NCBI RefSeq assembly: GCF_009650605.1
Contig: NZ_WAJT01000002.1
Coordinates: forward strand, 62,001 to 126,000
Direction: 5' to 3'
Length of the DNA: 64,000 nt
Source of the DNA: Labrenzia sp. CE80
Lineage (GTDB): Bacteria; Pseudomonadota; Alphaproteobacteria; Rhizobiales; Stappiaceae
Position 1 is the stretch's first letter. The number at the start of each line of letters is the position of its first letter. Shown here in pieces: positions 33,161 to 41,047 of this stretch. The notes below the pieces were generated by a model that saw only the letters and a list, made by a program, of their open reading frames with translations, made no database searches and had not been told where the DNA came from. The position numbers and the translations under genes are program-made.

Positions 33161-34232
33161 CGCTTGGTTGTTTGTTCGCCGTGCTGCCAAGGCCAAGTTG
33201 CTTTGAAAGCGTCAGCATGGCCTCGTCTGCGGGAAAGCGCTCGAGTGTTTCCGTCAGAAGCTGCCGCGCCATTTCGGTCCGCCCGGCTTCGTGAAGCCAA
33301 TTCACGCGCAGAAGCGGTAACTGCTTGCGCCATCGCTTTGGCAGACCCTGAAGAACCGGGTCGCTCCCGACCAGAGCCTCAGTCATTTCCATCGTTTCGA
33401 GCGCTGCATCTAGGTCGCCGGCCTTGGCGTGGATCTCTGCGGTGAGGCGCATAAGGCCTGGATTGACCTGAAACGCATAGAGCTTGGCGATGTCCGCTGG
33501 ATCCACCATGGCGCCCGAGGCAAATGCCTCGCCAAGGTCTCCAAAAGCGCGCAGGTCTTTCGCGGTGATGTCGCAACTCAACCGTTTGGATGCAAGCTCG
33601 CGACCTGGATCACGTTCGAAGGTGCGGATGAGACGCCGGATGATGTTGAGCGAATAGAGGTGGTCGTGGTTCGCGTGGGTTGAACGCAGCAGATGGCGGC
33701 GCGCTTTTGGCAACAACTCCCACGCAGCACTTGCACCAGCTGCATCCACGGCGTCAAAACAGCCAAAGTACAAATTCAGCTCATGGGAATACGCCTCTGC
33801 GAGGTCTTTGAAATCAACAAGGCGTTGATCGTTCAAATCAATTTCATATACGGTGCTTTGATAGCCCGGCCGGCCAAGGCGGAGCTCCGGCCCAAAAGCG
33901 TGAATATCGCCGTCTCGCCGTCTCAAGCCCGTCAGTAGCGCCCCATATCCGCCCATGGATGAACCATAGTAGATTACCCGCTCCGGACTGACGTCTCCGA
34001 TCGCAGCTGAGATGGCCGCATCGATGTCGTGCTCAAGGCCGAGATACCACTTGCAGCCGGTGTCATTCAAAAACAGGCAGTTGTGGCGGGTCTTGGCAAA
34101 GAGCCGCTCCAGTCCGAATTTCCCGGCGGGCACGCGCACCTGGGAAAACACAACGACCAGAAGCTTGCTCTCGCCATGTTTCAGGAGACTGTCGAGCCGC
34201 CCCTGTCGTGAGGCAGATGTTGCATGGTCCAT
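33138..34232 (-). CDS. Protein with alpha/beta-hydrolase-like N-terminal part and helical-repeat C-terminal part
   Basis: The 364-residue protein has a nucleophile elbow GSSMGGYGALL near 90-100 after ERVIYYGSS, as in serine hydrolases, and a possible catalytic His in STHANHDHLYSLNIIRRL near 184-201. From about residue 235 it is all-helical with paired segments (TAEIHAKAGDLDAALETMEMTEAL, HEAGRTEMARQLLTETLERFPADEA) resembling tetratricopeptide repeats. No signal peptide. No named family is recognised. It may be a carbohydrate- or surface-related hydrolase. It overlaps the exported protein gene by 23 nt at the 3' end. Confidence 0.7.
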   Translation of the reverse strand: MDHATSASRQGRLDSLLKHGESKLLVVVFSQVRVPAGKFGLERLFAKTRHNCLFLNDTGCKWYLGLEHDIDAAISAAIGDVSPERVIYYGSSMGGYGALLTGLRRRDGDIHAFGPELRLGRPGYQSTVYEIDLNDQRLVDFKDLAEAYSHELNLYFGCFDAVDAAGASAAWELLPKARRHLLRSTHANHDHLYSLNIIRRLIRTFERDPGRELASKRLSCDITAKDLRAFGDLGEAFASGAMVDPADIAKLYAFQVNPGLMRLTAEIHAKAGDLDAALETMEMTEALVGSDPVLQGLPKRWRKQLPLLRVNWLHEAGRTEMARQLLTETLERFPADEAMLTLSKQLGLGSTANKQPSVTDLPIE

Positions 34233-34285
34233 CTGCAGACAGTGCAGGCAAGATCCGTCAAACTCAACAGCGTGTCACGTTGTGC

Positions 34286-36070
34286 TCAGATTTCCGGGCC
34301 GGACCAGATCCCAGATTGCGCATTGCGCTTGGGTGTATGCGATTCCGAAATGTGGGCCGTCAGGGGATCCAGTTCGCACAAGGCTTCATATTGACTGAGG
34401 AACACCTTGCCTGTGAGGTGCGTGAGGAAGTCTGTCTTCTGCAGCCGGTCCATGACTGGACCTTTGACCTCGGAAAGGTGAAAGGAAACGCCGCTGTCTG
34501 AAAGACGATGATTGATCTCTTCAAGGCTTTCCAGTGCACTTGCATCGATCTCATTGACCGCTGGGCACATCAGCACGGCGTGCTGGATTTCCGGCCTGTC
34601 TGCCACGAGTGCGTAGATCCGGTCTTCCAGATAGCGACTGTTTGCAAAGAACAGGCTCTCATCGACTCGCAGGGTAAGAACGCTTTCTCCTGTCGCTACT
34701 GTGTGGCGGTCGACATTTCGGAAATGCTCGGTTCCAGGAACAATACCCACCACGGCCATATGCGGACGGCTGGAACGATAGAGATAGAGCGCGATCGAAA
34801 GTACCACGCCCGACACGACACCTTGCTCTACCCCGAAGAACAGGGTGATCAGGATCGTAGCTGCCATGGCGGCGAAGTCGCTCTTGGAGTAGGCGTAGGT
34901 GCGTTTGATCGCGCCCAGATCCACGAGAGACAGGACAGCAACAATGATGGTTGCGGCGAGGGTCGCTTGCGGCAGGTTGGTCAGAAGCGGCGTGAGAAAC
35001 AAGGTCGCGACGGCAATGCCGACAGCGGTGAACGCACCTGCAGCAGGTGTGGCAGCACCTGCATCGAAGTTAACGACCGAGCGGGCAAAGCCGCCGGTGA
35101 CCGGATAACCGCCGGAAATGGCAGAAGCGACATTGGAGGCACCAAGCCCGATCAGCTCCTGATCCGGCTCGATGCGCTGTCGTTTCTTGGCCGCGAGGGT
35201 TTGAGCCACTGAGACGGATTCAACGAACCCGATGACCGAAATCAAAAGGGCGGCAGGCGCCAACTGAAGCCAGAGCGCGCTGTCGAAACTCGGTAAGTGC
35301 GGCATCGGCAGACCGGAGGGAATGTCGCCAACGAGACGTACCCCTTTCGAACCCAGATCAAACGCGGCAGCGACCAAAGTGGTCGCGGCGACTGCTGCGA
35401 CCGGACCGGCCTTGGTCAGGATATCTGCGAGAAACGGCTTGATGCCGACGCTAAGCAGCAACTCTTTCAAACCCTTGCGGACCCAGAACAAAAAGCCGGT
35501 CGCGAGGACGCCGATAGCAAGCGTGACAAGATTGGTTTCGCCGACCTTCGATCCGATGGACAGAAGGATGTCGTAGAGATTGTGACCTGAAGCAGGAACG
35601 CCAAGGATGTGTTTCAGCTGGCTCGAGGCGATCAGCAGCCCGGAGGCCGTGATGAAGCCAGATATGACCGGGTGGCTAAGAAGATTTGCAAGAAAGCCGA
35701 GACGGAAGAAGCCCATGGCCATCAGCATCAGTCCGGAAATGAAAGCCAGAACAATTGCGGCACCAAGATATTCTGGCGTTCCCTGCCGTGTGAACTCGCC
35801 GACTGCAGAGGCCGTCATGAGAGAGACAACGGCGACGGGCCCTACCGCGAGCGCCCGGCTGGTTCCGAAGATCGCATAGGCTACCAGAGGCAGGATTGAG
35901 GCATAAAGGCCGACTTCAGGCGGGAGCCCCGCAAGCAGAGCATAGGCCAGAGACTGCGGGATGAGCATGATTGTCACGATGATCGCCGCGACCAGGTCAC
36001 TTGTCGCAGCTTCCTTGTCGTAAGTCCGACCCCAGGTCAGGATCGGAAAATAGCGCTTTAAATGGTTCAT
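34286..36070 (-). CDS. SulP-family anion permease with STAS domain
   Basis: The 594-residue protein starts at 36070; an in-frame GTG at 36145 adds 25 residues without homology or ribosome site. It has the SulP core: AAIIVTIMLIPQSLAYALLAGLPPEVGLYASILP, GPVAVVSLMTAS and NVASAISGGYPVTGGFARSVVNFDAG, with about 10-12 helices. A STAS domain of roughly 120 residues at the end has VLMCPAVNEIDASALESLEEIN. It carries sulfate or related anions. It is last in the sulfide operon, 81 nt after the SQR fusion, so export of sulfur oxyanions or sulfate handling is a fair guess. Confidence 0.9.
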   Translation of the reverse strand: MNHLKRYFPILTWGRTYDKEAATSDLVAAIIVTIMLIPQSLAYALLAGLPPEVGLYASILPLVAYAIFGTSRALAVGPVAVVSLMTASAVGEFTRQGTPEYLGAAIVLAFISGLMLMAMGFFRLGFLANLLSHPVISGFITASGLLIASSQLKHILGVPASGHNLYDILLSIGSKVGETNLVTLAIGVLATGFLFWVRKGLKELLLSVGIKPFLADILTKAGPVAAVAATTLVAAAFDLGSKGVRLVGDIPSGLPMPHLPSFDSALWLQLAPAALLISVIGFVESVSVAQTLAAKKRQRIEPDQELIGLGASNVASAISGGYPVTGGFARSVVNFDAGAATPAAGAFTAVGIAVATLFLTPLLTNLPQATLAATIIVAVLSLVDLGAIKRTYAYSKSDFAAMAATILITLFFGVEQGVVSGVVLSIALYLYRSSRPHMAVVGIVPGTEHFRNVDRHTVATGESVLTLRVDESLFFANSRYLEDRIYALVADRPEIQHAVLMCPAVNEIDASALESLEEINHRLSDSGVSFHLSEVKGPVMDRLQKTDFLTHLTGKVFLSQYEALCELDPLTAHISESHTPKRNAQSGIWSGPEI

Positions 36071-36151
36071 CGGGCCCTGCGTATGGCTTTTCTCATGATT
36101 GCGGGCCGGTTTCCGGCCCGCAAGTGTTTCTTTCTGTGGCGTCACAACCGG

Positions 36152-37828
36152 TCAGCCGGCGGTGACTTTCTCTGGCTTTGCCATCCATTCCTTGCCGCGC
36201 AGCATGGCCTTCCAGTAGATCGGTGGCAGAAGACGCTCCTTCAAAAGCCAGGCCGCCTTGCTTGGCTTGGTGCCGTCGATCAGCCAGTTCGGGAAACTGG
36301 GCAGGAGTTTACCGCCGTACCCGAATTCCGCGAGCACGATCTTGCCGCGCTCGACGGTCAGGGGACAGGAGCCATAGCCGTCATAGTGCGCAAGGGCGCG
36401 CCGGCCCTCAATGTCGGCAACCAGGTTTTCTGCAACGACCGGTGCCTGTTTGCGTGCTGCGGCAGCCGTCTTGGCGTTTGGTGCACTCATGACATCGCCG
36501 AGCGACCAGATATTGTCATAGCTCTTGTGGCGCAGCGTGTCCTGATCCACGTCCACCCAGCCAGCACCATCTGCCAGCGGCGAGACCCGAATGAAGTCCG
36601 GTGCGACCTGCGGCGGCGTCACATGGATCATGTCGAAACCGACGTCGATCCGGCGCACCTCCTGGTCGGGTTCTTTGACCTCGAACGTAGCCGTTCGCGC
36701 AGGACCATCTATGGCAATGAGATTATGGAAGAAGTTCAGCTTCGCCTCATAGCGTTTGATGTAATTCATAAGCGCCGGGACGTAGTCCTTCACGCCGAAG
36801 AGCACCCCGCCCGCGTTCATGAATTCGATGTTGATCTTGTCGAGATCGGCAGACCGCTTCCAATGATCACCTGAGAGATAGAGTGCCTTTTGAGGCGCAC
36901 CCGCACATTTGATCGGCATCGGTGGTTGTGTGAAGAGGGCGCGGCCGCTCTTCAGCGTTTTGACTAGGTGCCAGGTATAGGGCGCGAGATCGTAGCGGTA
37001 GTTTGAGGTGACGCCGTTCTTGCCCAGTGTGTCGACCAGTCCCTCGATCTTGTGCCAGTCAAGCTTGAGGCCCGGGCAAACGACCAGGCGCCCGTATTTC
37101 ACGATCCGACAACCGTCCAGGACTACCGCATTGTCCTTGGGCTCGAATGCGGCGACAGCCGATTTGATCCAGTGGACGCCTGACGGTATCAGCGATCCCA
37201 TCGTCTTGGCTGTTTCGGCAGCCTTGAAGACGCCGCCGCCCACCATGGTCCAGCCGGGTTGGTAGTAATGAATGTCTGCCGGGTCGATGATCGCGATTTC
37301 AAGGTCTGACTTCCGAGCTTTTAAGCTGGAAGCGACCGCGATGCCGCCAGCGCCAGCGCCAACGATCACCACATCAAACCGAGCATCTTCAGCTGTCTCT
37401 GTTGGCGTTCTGCCACCATTGGCGATACGTCGGACAACACCTGCCATGTCATATCCGGCAGCTTTCGTCCGTTCCAGGATCTCGGCGACGGGCCGTGTCT
37501 CCGCCTGCGCGAGTGACCAGAGTGTTACTGACCGGGTTCCTGTCCGGCAATAGGCAAAGACCGGCTTGGGCAGCTCTTCTAGAGCTGTGCTGAACGCGGT
37601 GGCGTCCTCGTCGGACACTTTGCCCGAGACAACCGGCAGATAGCGGATCTCAAGGCCGGCCTTCTTCGCGGCGGTCTCGATCTCCTCAAACGTCGGTTGG
37701 TCAGCGCCTTCTCCATCTGGCCGGTTGCAGATGACAGAGCGGAAGCCCTGGCTGGCAACTTCCCACAAGTCGGTCGCCGCAATCTGCGGACTGACCGAAA
37801 GGTGCTTGGTGATCCGTTTCGCTTCCAT
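36152..37828 (-). CDS. Fusion of a Blh-type phosphatase-like domain with sulfide:quinone oxidoreductase
   Basis: The 558-residue protein has two parts. Residues 1-110 are a DUF442/TIGR01244 domain with a tyrosine-phosphatase/rhodanese-like loop AYCRTGTRS, Cys94. From about 150 on it is a flavoprotein of the sulfide:quinone oxidoreductase type: FAD-binding VVIVGAGAGGIAVA near 154-167, cysteines in VVCPGLKL and PIKCAGAPQK, and IWSLGDVMSAPNAKTAAAARKQAPV near the C-terminus. It should oxidise sulfide to persulfide with electrons to quinone, the sulfur passing to the dioxygenase coded next. GGGAGGAA precedes the start. Confidence 0.92.
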   Translation of the reverse strand: MEAKRITKHLSVSPQIAATDLWEVASQGFRSVICNRPDGEGADQPTFEEIETAAKKAGLEIRYLPVVSGKVSDEDATAFSTALEELPKPVFAYCRTGTRSVTLWSLAQAETRPVAEILERTKAAGYDMAGVVRRIANGGRTPTETAEDARFDVVIVGAGAGGIAVASSLKARKSDLEIAIIDPADIHYYQPGWTMVGGGVFKAAETAKTMGSLIPSGVHWIKSAVAAFEPKDNAVVLDGCRIVKYGRLVVCPGLKLDWHKIEGLVDTLGKNGVTSNYRYDLAPYTWHLVKTLKSGRALFTQPPMPIKCAGAPQKALYLSGDHWKRSADLDKINIEFMNAGGVLFGVKDYVPALMNYIKRYEAKLNFFHNLIAIDGPARTATFEVKEPDQEVRRIDVGFDMIHVTPPQVAPDFIRVSPLADGAGWVDVDQDTLRHKSYDNIWSLGDVMSAPNAKTAAAARKQAPVVAENLVADIEGRRALAHYDGYGSCPLTVERGKIVLAEFGYGGKLLPSFPNWLIDGTKPSKAAWLLKERLLPPIYWKAMLRGKEWMAKPEKVTAG

Positions 37829-37862
37829 GCGGTTCCTCCCGAAAGCCTTTTATTTTTTGCGC

Positions 37863-38756
37863 TTAGAGGCCGTTGACCGGGACTTTCAAAAAGCGCTTGC
37901 CGCTTTCATCTTCCTTGGGAAGTTTGCCCGCGCGCATGTTGACCTGAAGGGACGGGATGATCAGCTTCGGCATGTCGAGCTGGGCATCGCGTTCCTGGCG
38001 GAATTTGACAAACTCCTCTTTCGTCTTGCCGCCGCCAACATGAATGTTGTGTGCCTTCTCTTCACCAACTGTCGTTTCCCATTTGATGTCACGTCCATTA
38101 GGGCCGTAATCGTGGCACATGAACAGGCGCATGCCGTCCGGCAGGCTTAGGACCTTCTGAATGGAATCGTAGAGCGTTGCAGCATCGCCGCCGGGGAAAT
38201 CGGCGCGGGCAGAGCCTCCGTCCGGCATGAACAGGGTATCGCCGACAAAGGCCGCATCGCCGATCACGTGAACCATACAAGCTGGTGTGTGACCTGGCGT
38301 ATACATGGCGAAAGCCTTGAGGCCGCCAATCTCATAGGTGTCGCCGTCCTGGAAGAGACGGTCGAACTGGCTGCCGTCACGCTGGAAATCGGTGCCTTCG
38401 TTGAACACCTTGCCGAATGTGTCCTGAACGACGGTGATCTTGTCACCGATTCCGAGCTTCCCGCCGAGCTTACTTTGAATGTAGGGCGCGGCAGACAGGT
38501 GGTCTGCGTGCACATGCGTTTCGATCAGCCATTCGAGCTTCAAGCCGTCCTGTTCGATGTAGTCGATCATGGCGTCGGCGTGATCATAGGTGATCCGGCC
38601 GGCTGCATAATCAATGTCCATGACACTGTCGATCACTGCGCAAGCCTTGGATCTAGGATCCTTCACCACATAGCTGATGGTATTGGTGGCTGGATCGAAG
38701 AACGCCTTGACGTCCGGCGTTACGGACATGTCGACGGGATAGGTCGCAGCAGTCAT
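37863..38756 (-). CDS. blh: Persulfide dioxygenase (Blh/ETHE1-type metallo-beta-lactamase fold)
   Basis: The 297-residue protein carries the metal-binding signature ETHVHADHLSAAPYIQ near 78-93 and further His/Asp ligands in YTPGHTPACMVH and FVGDTLFMPDGGSARADFPGG. The GGSARADF and the family-typical VIDSVMDIDYAAGRI near the start mark the Blh/persulfide-dioxygenase branch, which oxidises glutathione persulfide to sulfite. Start taken at 38756 because of AAAGGAAG before it. It sits between the small YeeE-type genes and the SQR fusion, as in BigR-controlled clusters of Agrobacterium and Xylella. Confidence 0.92.
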   Translation of the reverse strand: MTAATYPVDMSVTPDVKAFFDPATNTISYVVKDPRSKACAVIDSVMDIDYAAGRITYDHADAMIDYIEQDGLKLEWLIETHVHADHLSAAPYIQSKLGGKLGIGDKITVVQDTFGKVFNEGTDFQRDGSQFDRLFQDGDTYEIGGLKAFAMYTPGHTPACMVHVIGDAAFVGDTLFMPDGGSARADFPGGDAATLYDSIQKVLSLPDGMRLFMCHDYGPNGRDIKWETTVGEEKAHNIHVGGGKTKEEFVKFRQERDAQLDMPKLIIPSLQVNMRAGKLPKEDESGKRFLKVPVNGL

Positions 38757-38826
38757 TTCGTCATCTTCCTTTTCTGACCAGACGCGCACTTGAGAGGCGG
38801 AATGGTCTCGGTGTTTTGGATAGTTC

Positions 38827-38854
38827 GAGGTCCAGGCTTTGCCGTCAGGACCTC
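38827..38854. repeat. Inverted repeat between the YeeE-type gene and blh
   Basis: GAGGTCC (38827-38833) and GGACCTC (38848-38854) pair perfectly over a 14 nt loop, between the stop of the second YeeE-type gene and the blh start. There is no T tract on the transcribed strand. It may mark partial termination or RNA processing inside the operon. Confidence 0.45.
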
Positions 38855-38864
38855 AAGAAGCATT

Positions 38865-39314
38865 TTAGGCTTGGTTTGTGGAAGTCGCCGGAGTGGCAGG
38901 GCGCAGGTGATTGACAACCCGGAAGACGATCATGCCGGCAACAATTGCTGTCGCGGCGATGACTGGTTCCATGCGTCCAAGGCCAAGCGCAGGGACTAAG
39001 CCGCCCGGGCAAAAGCCGCTGAGACCCCAGCCTATGCCGAAGATGGCGGATCCACCGATCAGTTTCGCGTCGAGGTCTTTCCGGTTTGGCAGAGAAAAAC
39101 CGTCAGCAAGCAGAGGGTGGCGCATACGGAACACCAGCCGGTAGCCGATGGCCGTCACGACGAGTGCGCCGCCCATGACAAACATCAAGCTGGGGTCCCA
39201 CGTTCCAGAGATATCAAAGAAGTTCAGAACCTTGGCCGGGTTTGCCATGCCCGAGAGCATGATTCCGATGCCGAATACGAGCCCGATGGCGAACGCAGAG
39301 AGTGTCTTGAGCAC
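38865..39314 (-). CDS. pmpB: YeeE/YedE-type small membrane protein, second of a pair
   Basis: The 149-residue integral membrane protein begins at a GTG behind GGAGG. It has four helices and the family pattern FGIGIMLSGMANPAKVLNFFDI near 15-36 and IFGIGWGLSGFCPGGLVPALG near 91-111, whose cysteine is thought to relay sulfur. It starts 5 nt after its partner. In Agrobacterium and Xylella such pairs are in the BigR-controlled sulfide operon, and similar proteins import thiosulfate or sulfur species. Direction and substrate are not shown here. Confidence 0.88.
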   Translation of the reverse strand: MLKTLSAFAIGLVFGIGIMLSGMANPAKVLNFFDISGTWDPSLMFVMGGALVVTAIGYRLVFRMRHPLLADGFSLPNRKDLDAKLIGGSAIFGIGWGLSGFCPGGLVPALGLGRMEPVIAATAIVAGMIVFRVVNHLRPATPATSTNQA

Positions 39315-39319
39315 GGCGG

Positions 39320-39748
39320 TCAGCCTCCGATCACATGACGTGTGAGATAGACGGTCAACAGGCCGGTTGTCATGAAGGTCAAGGTGGCGACGATTGATCG
39401 CGCTGAGAATCGCGCCATGCCGCAGACCCCGTGGCCGCTGGTACAGCCGGATCCGAGCGAAGTCCCGATACCAACGAGAAACCCGCCAACGGCAAGCATA
39501 AGGGGCCCGACGGGAACGGTGATCTGAGGCAGATCACCTGTTGCAACGCTGATTGCTATCGGCGAGACGATCATTCCCAGAATGAAGGCAGCGCGCCACG
39601 ACCAGTCACTGGAGGTTGGCGAGGTCAGCAGATCGCCAACGATGCCGTTGATGCCTGCAATCCGGCCATGAATTCCCATCAGGGCCACCGTCGCGATGCC
39701 GATGAGAACGCCGCCCAGAAGCGACATCACTGGAGTGAATTCGGTCAT
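39320..39748 (-). CDS. pmpA: YeeE/YedE-type small membrane protein, first of a pair
   Basis: The 142-residue membrane protein is the first gene of the sulfide operon. The start at MTEFTPVMSLLGGVLIG is chosen; a longer frame to 39922 runs through the promoter. Sequence has LMGIHGRIAGINGIVGDLL near 20-38 and FLVGIGTSLGSGCTSGHGVCGMARFSARS near 90-118, with two conserved cysteines. It forms a half of a YeeE-like channel with the next gene. Transcription should start only about 25 nt upstream, from a promoter overlapped by an SqrR-like box. Confidence 0.88.
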   Translation of the reverse strand: MTEFTPVMSLLGGVLIGIATVALMGIHGRIAGINGIVGDLLTSPTSSDWSWRAAFILGMIVSPIAISVATGDLPQITVPVGPLMLAVGGFLVGIGTSLGSGCTSGHGVCGMARFSARSIVATLTFMTTGLLTVYLTRHVIGG

Positions 39749-39769
39749 TTTTCTAACTCGTCCGATAGT

Positions 39770-39809
39770 TTCAATAAATTGAATATAATAATTGGACCAG
39801 AACGTGCAA
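39770..39809 (-). promoter_or_regulatory. Promoter of the sulfide operon with overlapping SqrR/BigR-like operator
   Basis: On the minus strand, -35 TTGCAC (39809-39804) is followed after 16 bp by -10 TATATT (39787-39782). The palindrome TTCAAT-AA-ATTGAA (39770-39783) overlaps the -10 edge and the expected start point. It fits the SqrR pattern ATTC-N8-GAAT at seven of eight bases. A repressor bound here would block transcription until sulfide or persulfide appears. The regulator gene is not in the window. Confidence 0.65.
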
Positions 39810-39877
39810 GGGATAAAAACATGCACCCACCTTAGCGGAAAGTCGGAAGGAATGCGCAAATCACCGACAGGCTGATC

Positions 39878-39893
39878 ATTCAGAAGAGAGAAT
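39878..39893. promoter_or_regulatory. Second SqrR-like motif upstream of the DUF1176 gene
   Basis: ATTC-AGAAGAGA-GAAT matches ATTC-N8-GAAT at all eight fixed bases and extends by one pair (C/G). It lies 57-72 nt before the DUF1176 start and about 95 nt upstream of the sulfide operon promoter. One such match is expected by chance in a sequence of this size, so placement is the main argument. Confidence 0.35.
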
Positions 39894-39949
39894 GGGTGGA
39901 TTTTTGACGTCAACTTGCACATTCTTCTGATCGGCCAGAGGGGGACGCC

Positions 39950-41047
39950 ATGAGCAAGAGAGAGTTTTGGAAGAAAGCCGCATACGCATTGGGTTTTGCA
40001 GGGCTGGTCTATGCGTCTGGCGCGTCATCACCAGCGGTGGCGGACGATGATACCTACAAAATTCCCTTGAAGCTGTTTGGCGAGTTTGAAATCGCAGGCG
40101 GGCTGGCCTCCTGCCACTATGCGCTTTGGCAGCACAACCGGGATCCGGGGTCCGATAAATACGCTTATCTTTTCTACATGCCCTTTGACTCTGACGGTGC
40201 CCCTCAGCCGGCACGGGTCGAGATTGGCGGGGGTGTCCTTGCGCTGGATGAGCTTCTACGCGACGGGGAGTGGATCGCCGGCATGGCGAAAAATGCCCTC
40301 TATGCCACGCAGGATCGCGAGACGCGGGTGCACATCGAGGTTCTTGAAGCTGAAGATGTGGGCAATCACACCCGGATTGATCGGGCCACGGTCTATGTGG
40401 TGCAATCCGGCAAGATTCCGTTCCAGGCCCGCGCGCGGGGCACGTTTGGCTGCGCCGGTCTGAACGCCGGGGACGAGGAGAGCGCGGCCGCTCCTGAACT
40501 GCCGCCTGTTCCGGCCGGTGGATGGGCCGGGCCGGCGGGAATTCCCTTTGGTGCGCCCAGGATGTTGGCTGACATGTCTGAAGTGCCGGCGCCTCTGCGC
40601 CAAACAATGCGGGACTATGCCAGCGACGACTGCGACGTCGACGGCTCATTTGCCTGGGCAGGTGCCCGCTATGTTGTTAACGAGAACTATTTGCTTTGGG
40701 AGGTTCCCTGCACGATGGGCGCCTACCAGGGATCGAGCGTTTTTGGCGTAACCCAGAACCCGGCGCGTGACTGGGCTGAGCTTCTAACCCTGCCCAACCC
40801 GCCGGGATTGGAAGGGCAGCAGAACTATGCGGCAATGAGTGCAGACGTTCTGCCCGGGCAGGGTATCATCAAGATGACCGCCTTGAGCCGCGGCGCTGGG
40901 GACTGCGGTGTCCATCAGGTTCACCGATTGACGGACGGCCCCGGAGAAGTCCTGGAGTTCGAACTTCTCGAGTATCGGGACAAATATGATTGCGACGGCA
41001 ATGCTACCGCCCCCGAGAATTGGCCCTTGGCTTATCAGAGCTACTGA
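39950..41047 (+). CDS. DUF1176 exported protein
   Basis: The 365-residue protein has a signal peptide (AAYALGFAGLVYASGASSPAVA-DD). The mature part holds the DUF1176 pattern with paired cysteine positions (DDCDVDGSFAWAGARYVVNENYLLWEVPCTMGAYQGSSVFGV, ending GDCGVHQVHRL). It is thus a periplasmic or secreted protein, with disulfides likely, of unknown role. It diverges from the sulfide operon and may share its regulation. Its last 44 nt overlap the tail of the opposite DedA-PAP2 gene. Confidence 0.85.
   Translation: MSKREFWKKAAYALGFAGLVYASGASSPAVADDDTYKIPLKLFGEFEIAGGLASCHYALWQHNRDPGSDKYAYLFYMPFDSDGAPQPARVEIGGGVLALDELLRDGEWIAGMAKNALYATQDRETRVHIEVLEAEDVGNHTRIDRATVYVVQSGKIPFQARARGTFGCAGLNAGDEESAAAPELPPVPAGGWAGPAGIPFGAPRMLADMSEVPAPLRQTMRDYASDDCDVDGSFAWAGARYVVNENYLLWEVPCTMGAYQGSSVFGVTQNPARDWAELLTLPNPPGLEGQQNYAAMSADVLPGQGIIKMTALSRGAGDCGVHQVHRLTDGPGEVLEFELLEYRDKYDCDGNATAPENWPLAYQSY

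Noticed and set aside
39749..39922. 58-codon N-terminal extension of pmpA
   Set aside because: It would cover the promoter and operator; the family length and N-terminus fit the start at 39748.
39876..40649. 257-codon minus-strand frame over the DUF1176 gene
   Set aside because: Arg/Pro-rich antisense translation without homology; DUF1176 has a signal peptide and family pattern.
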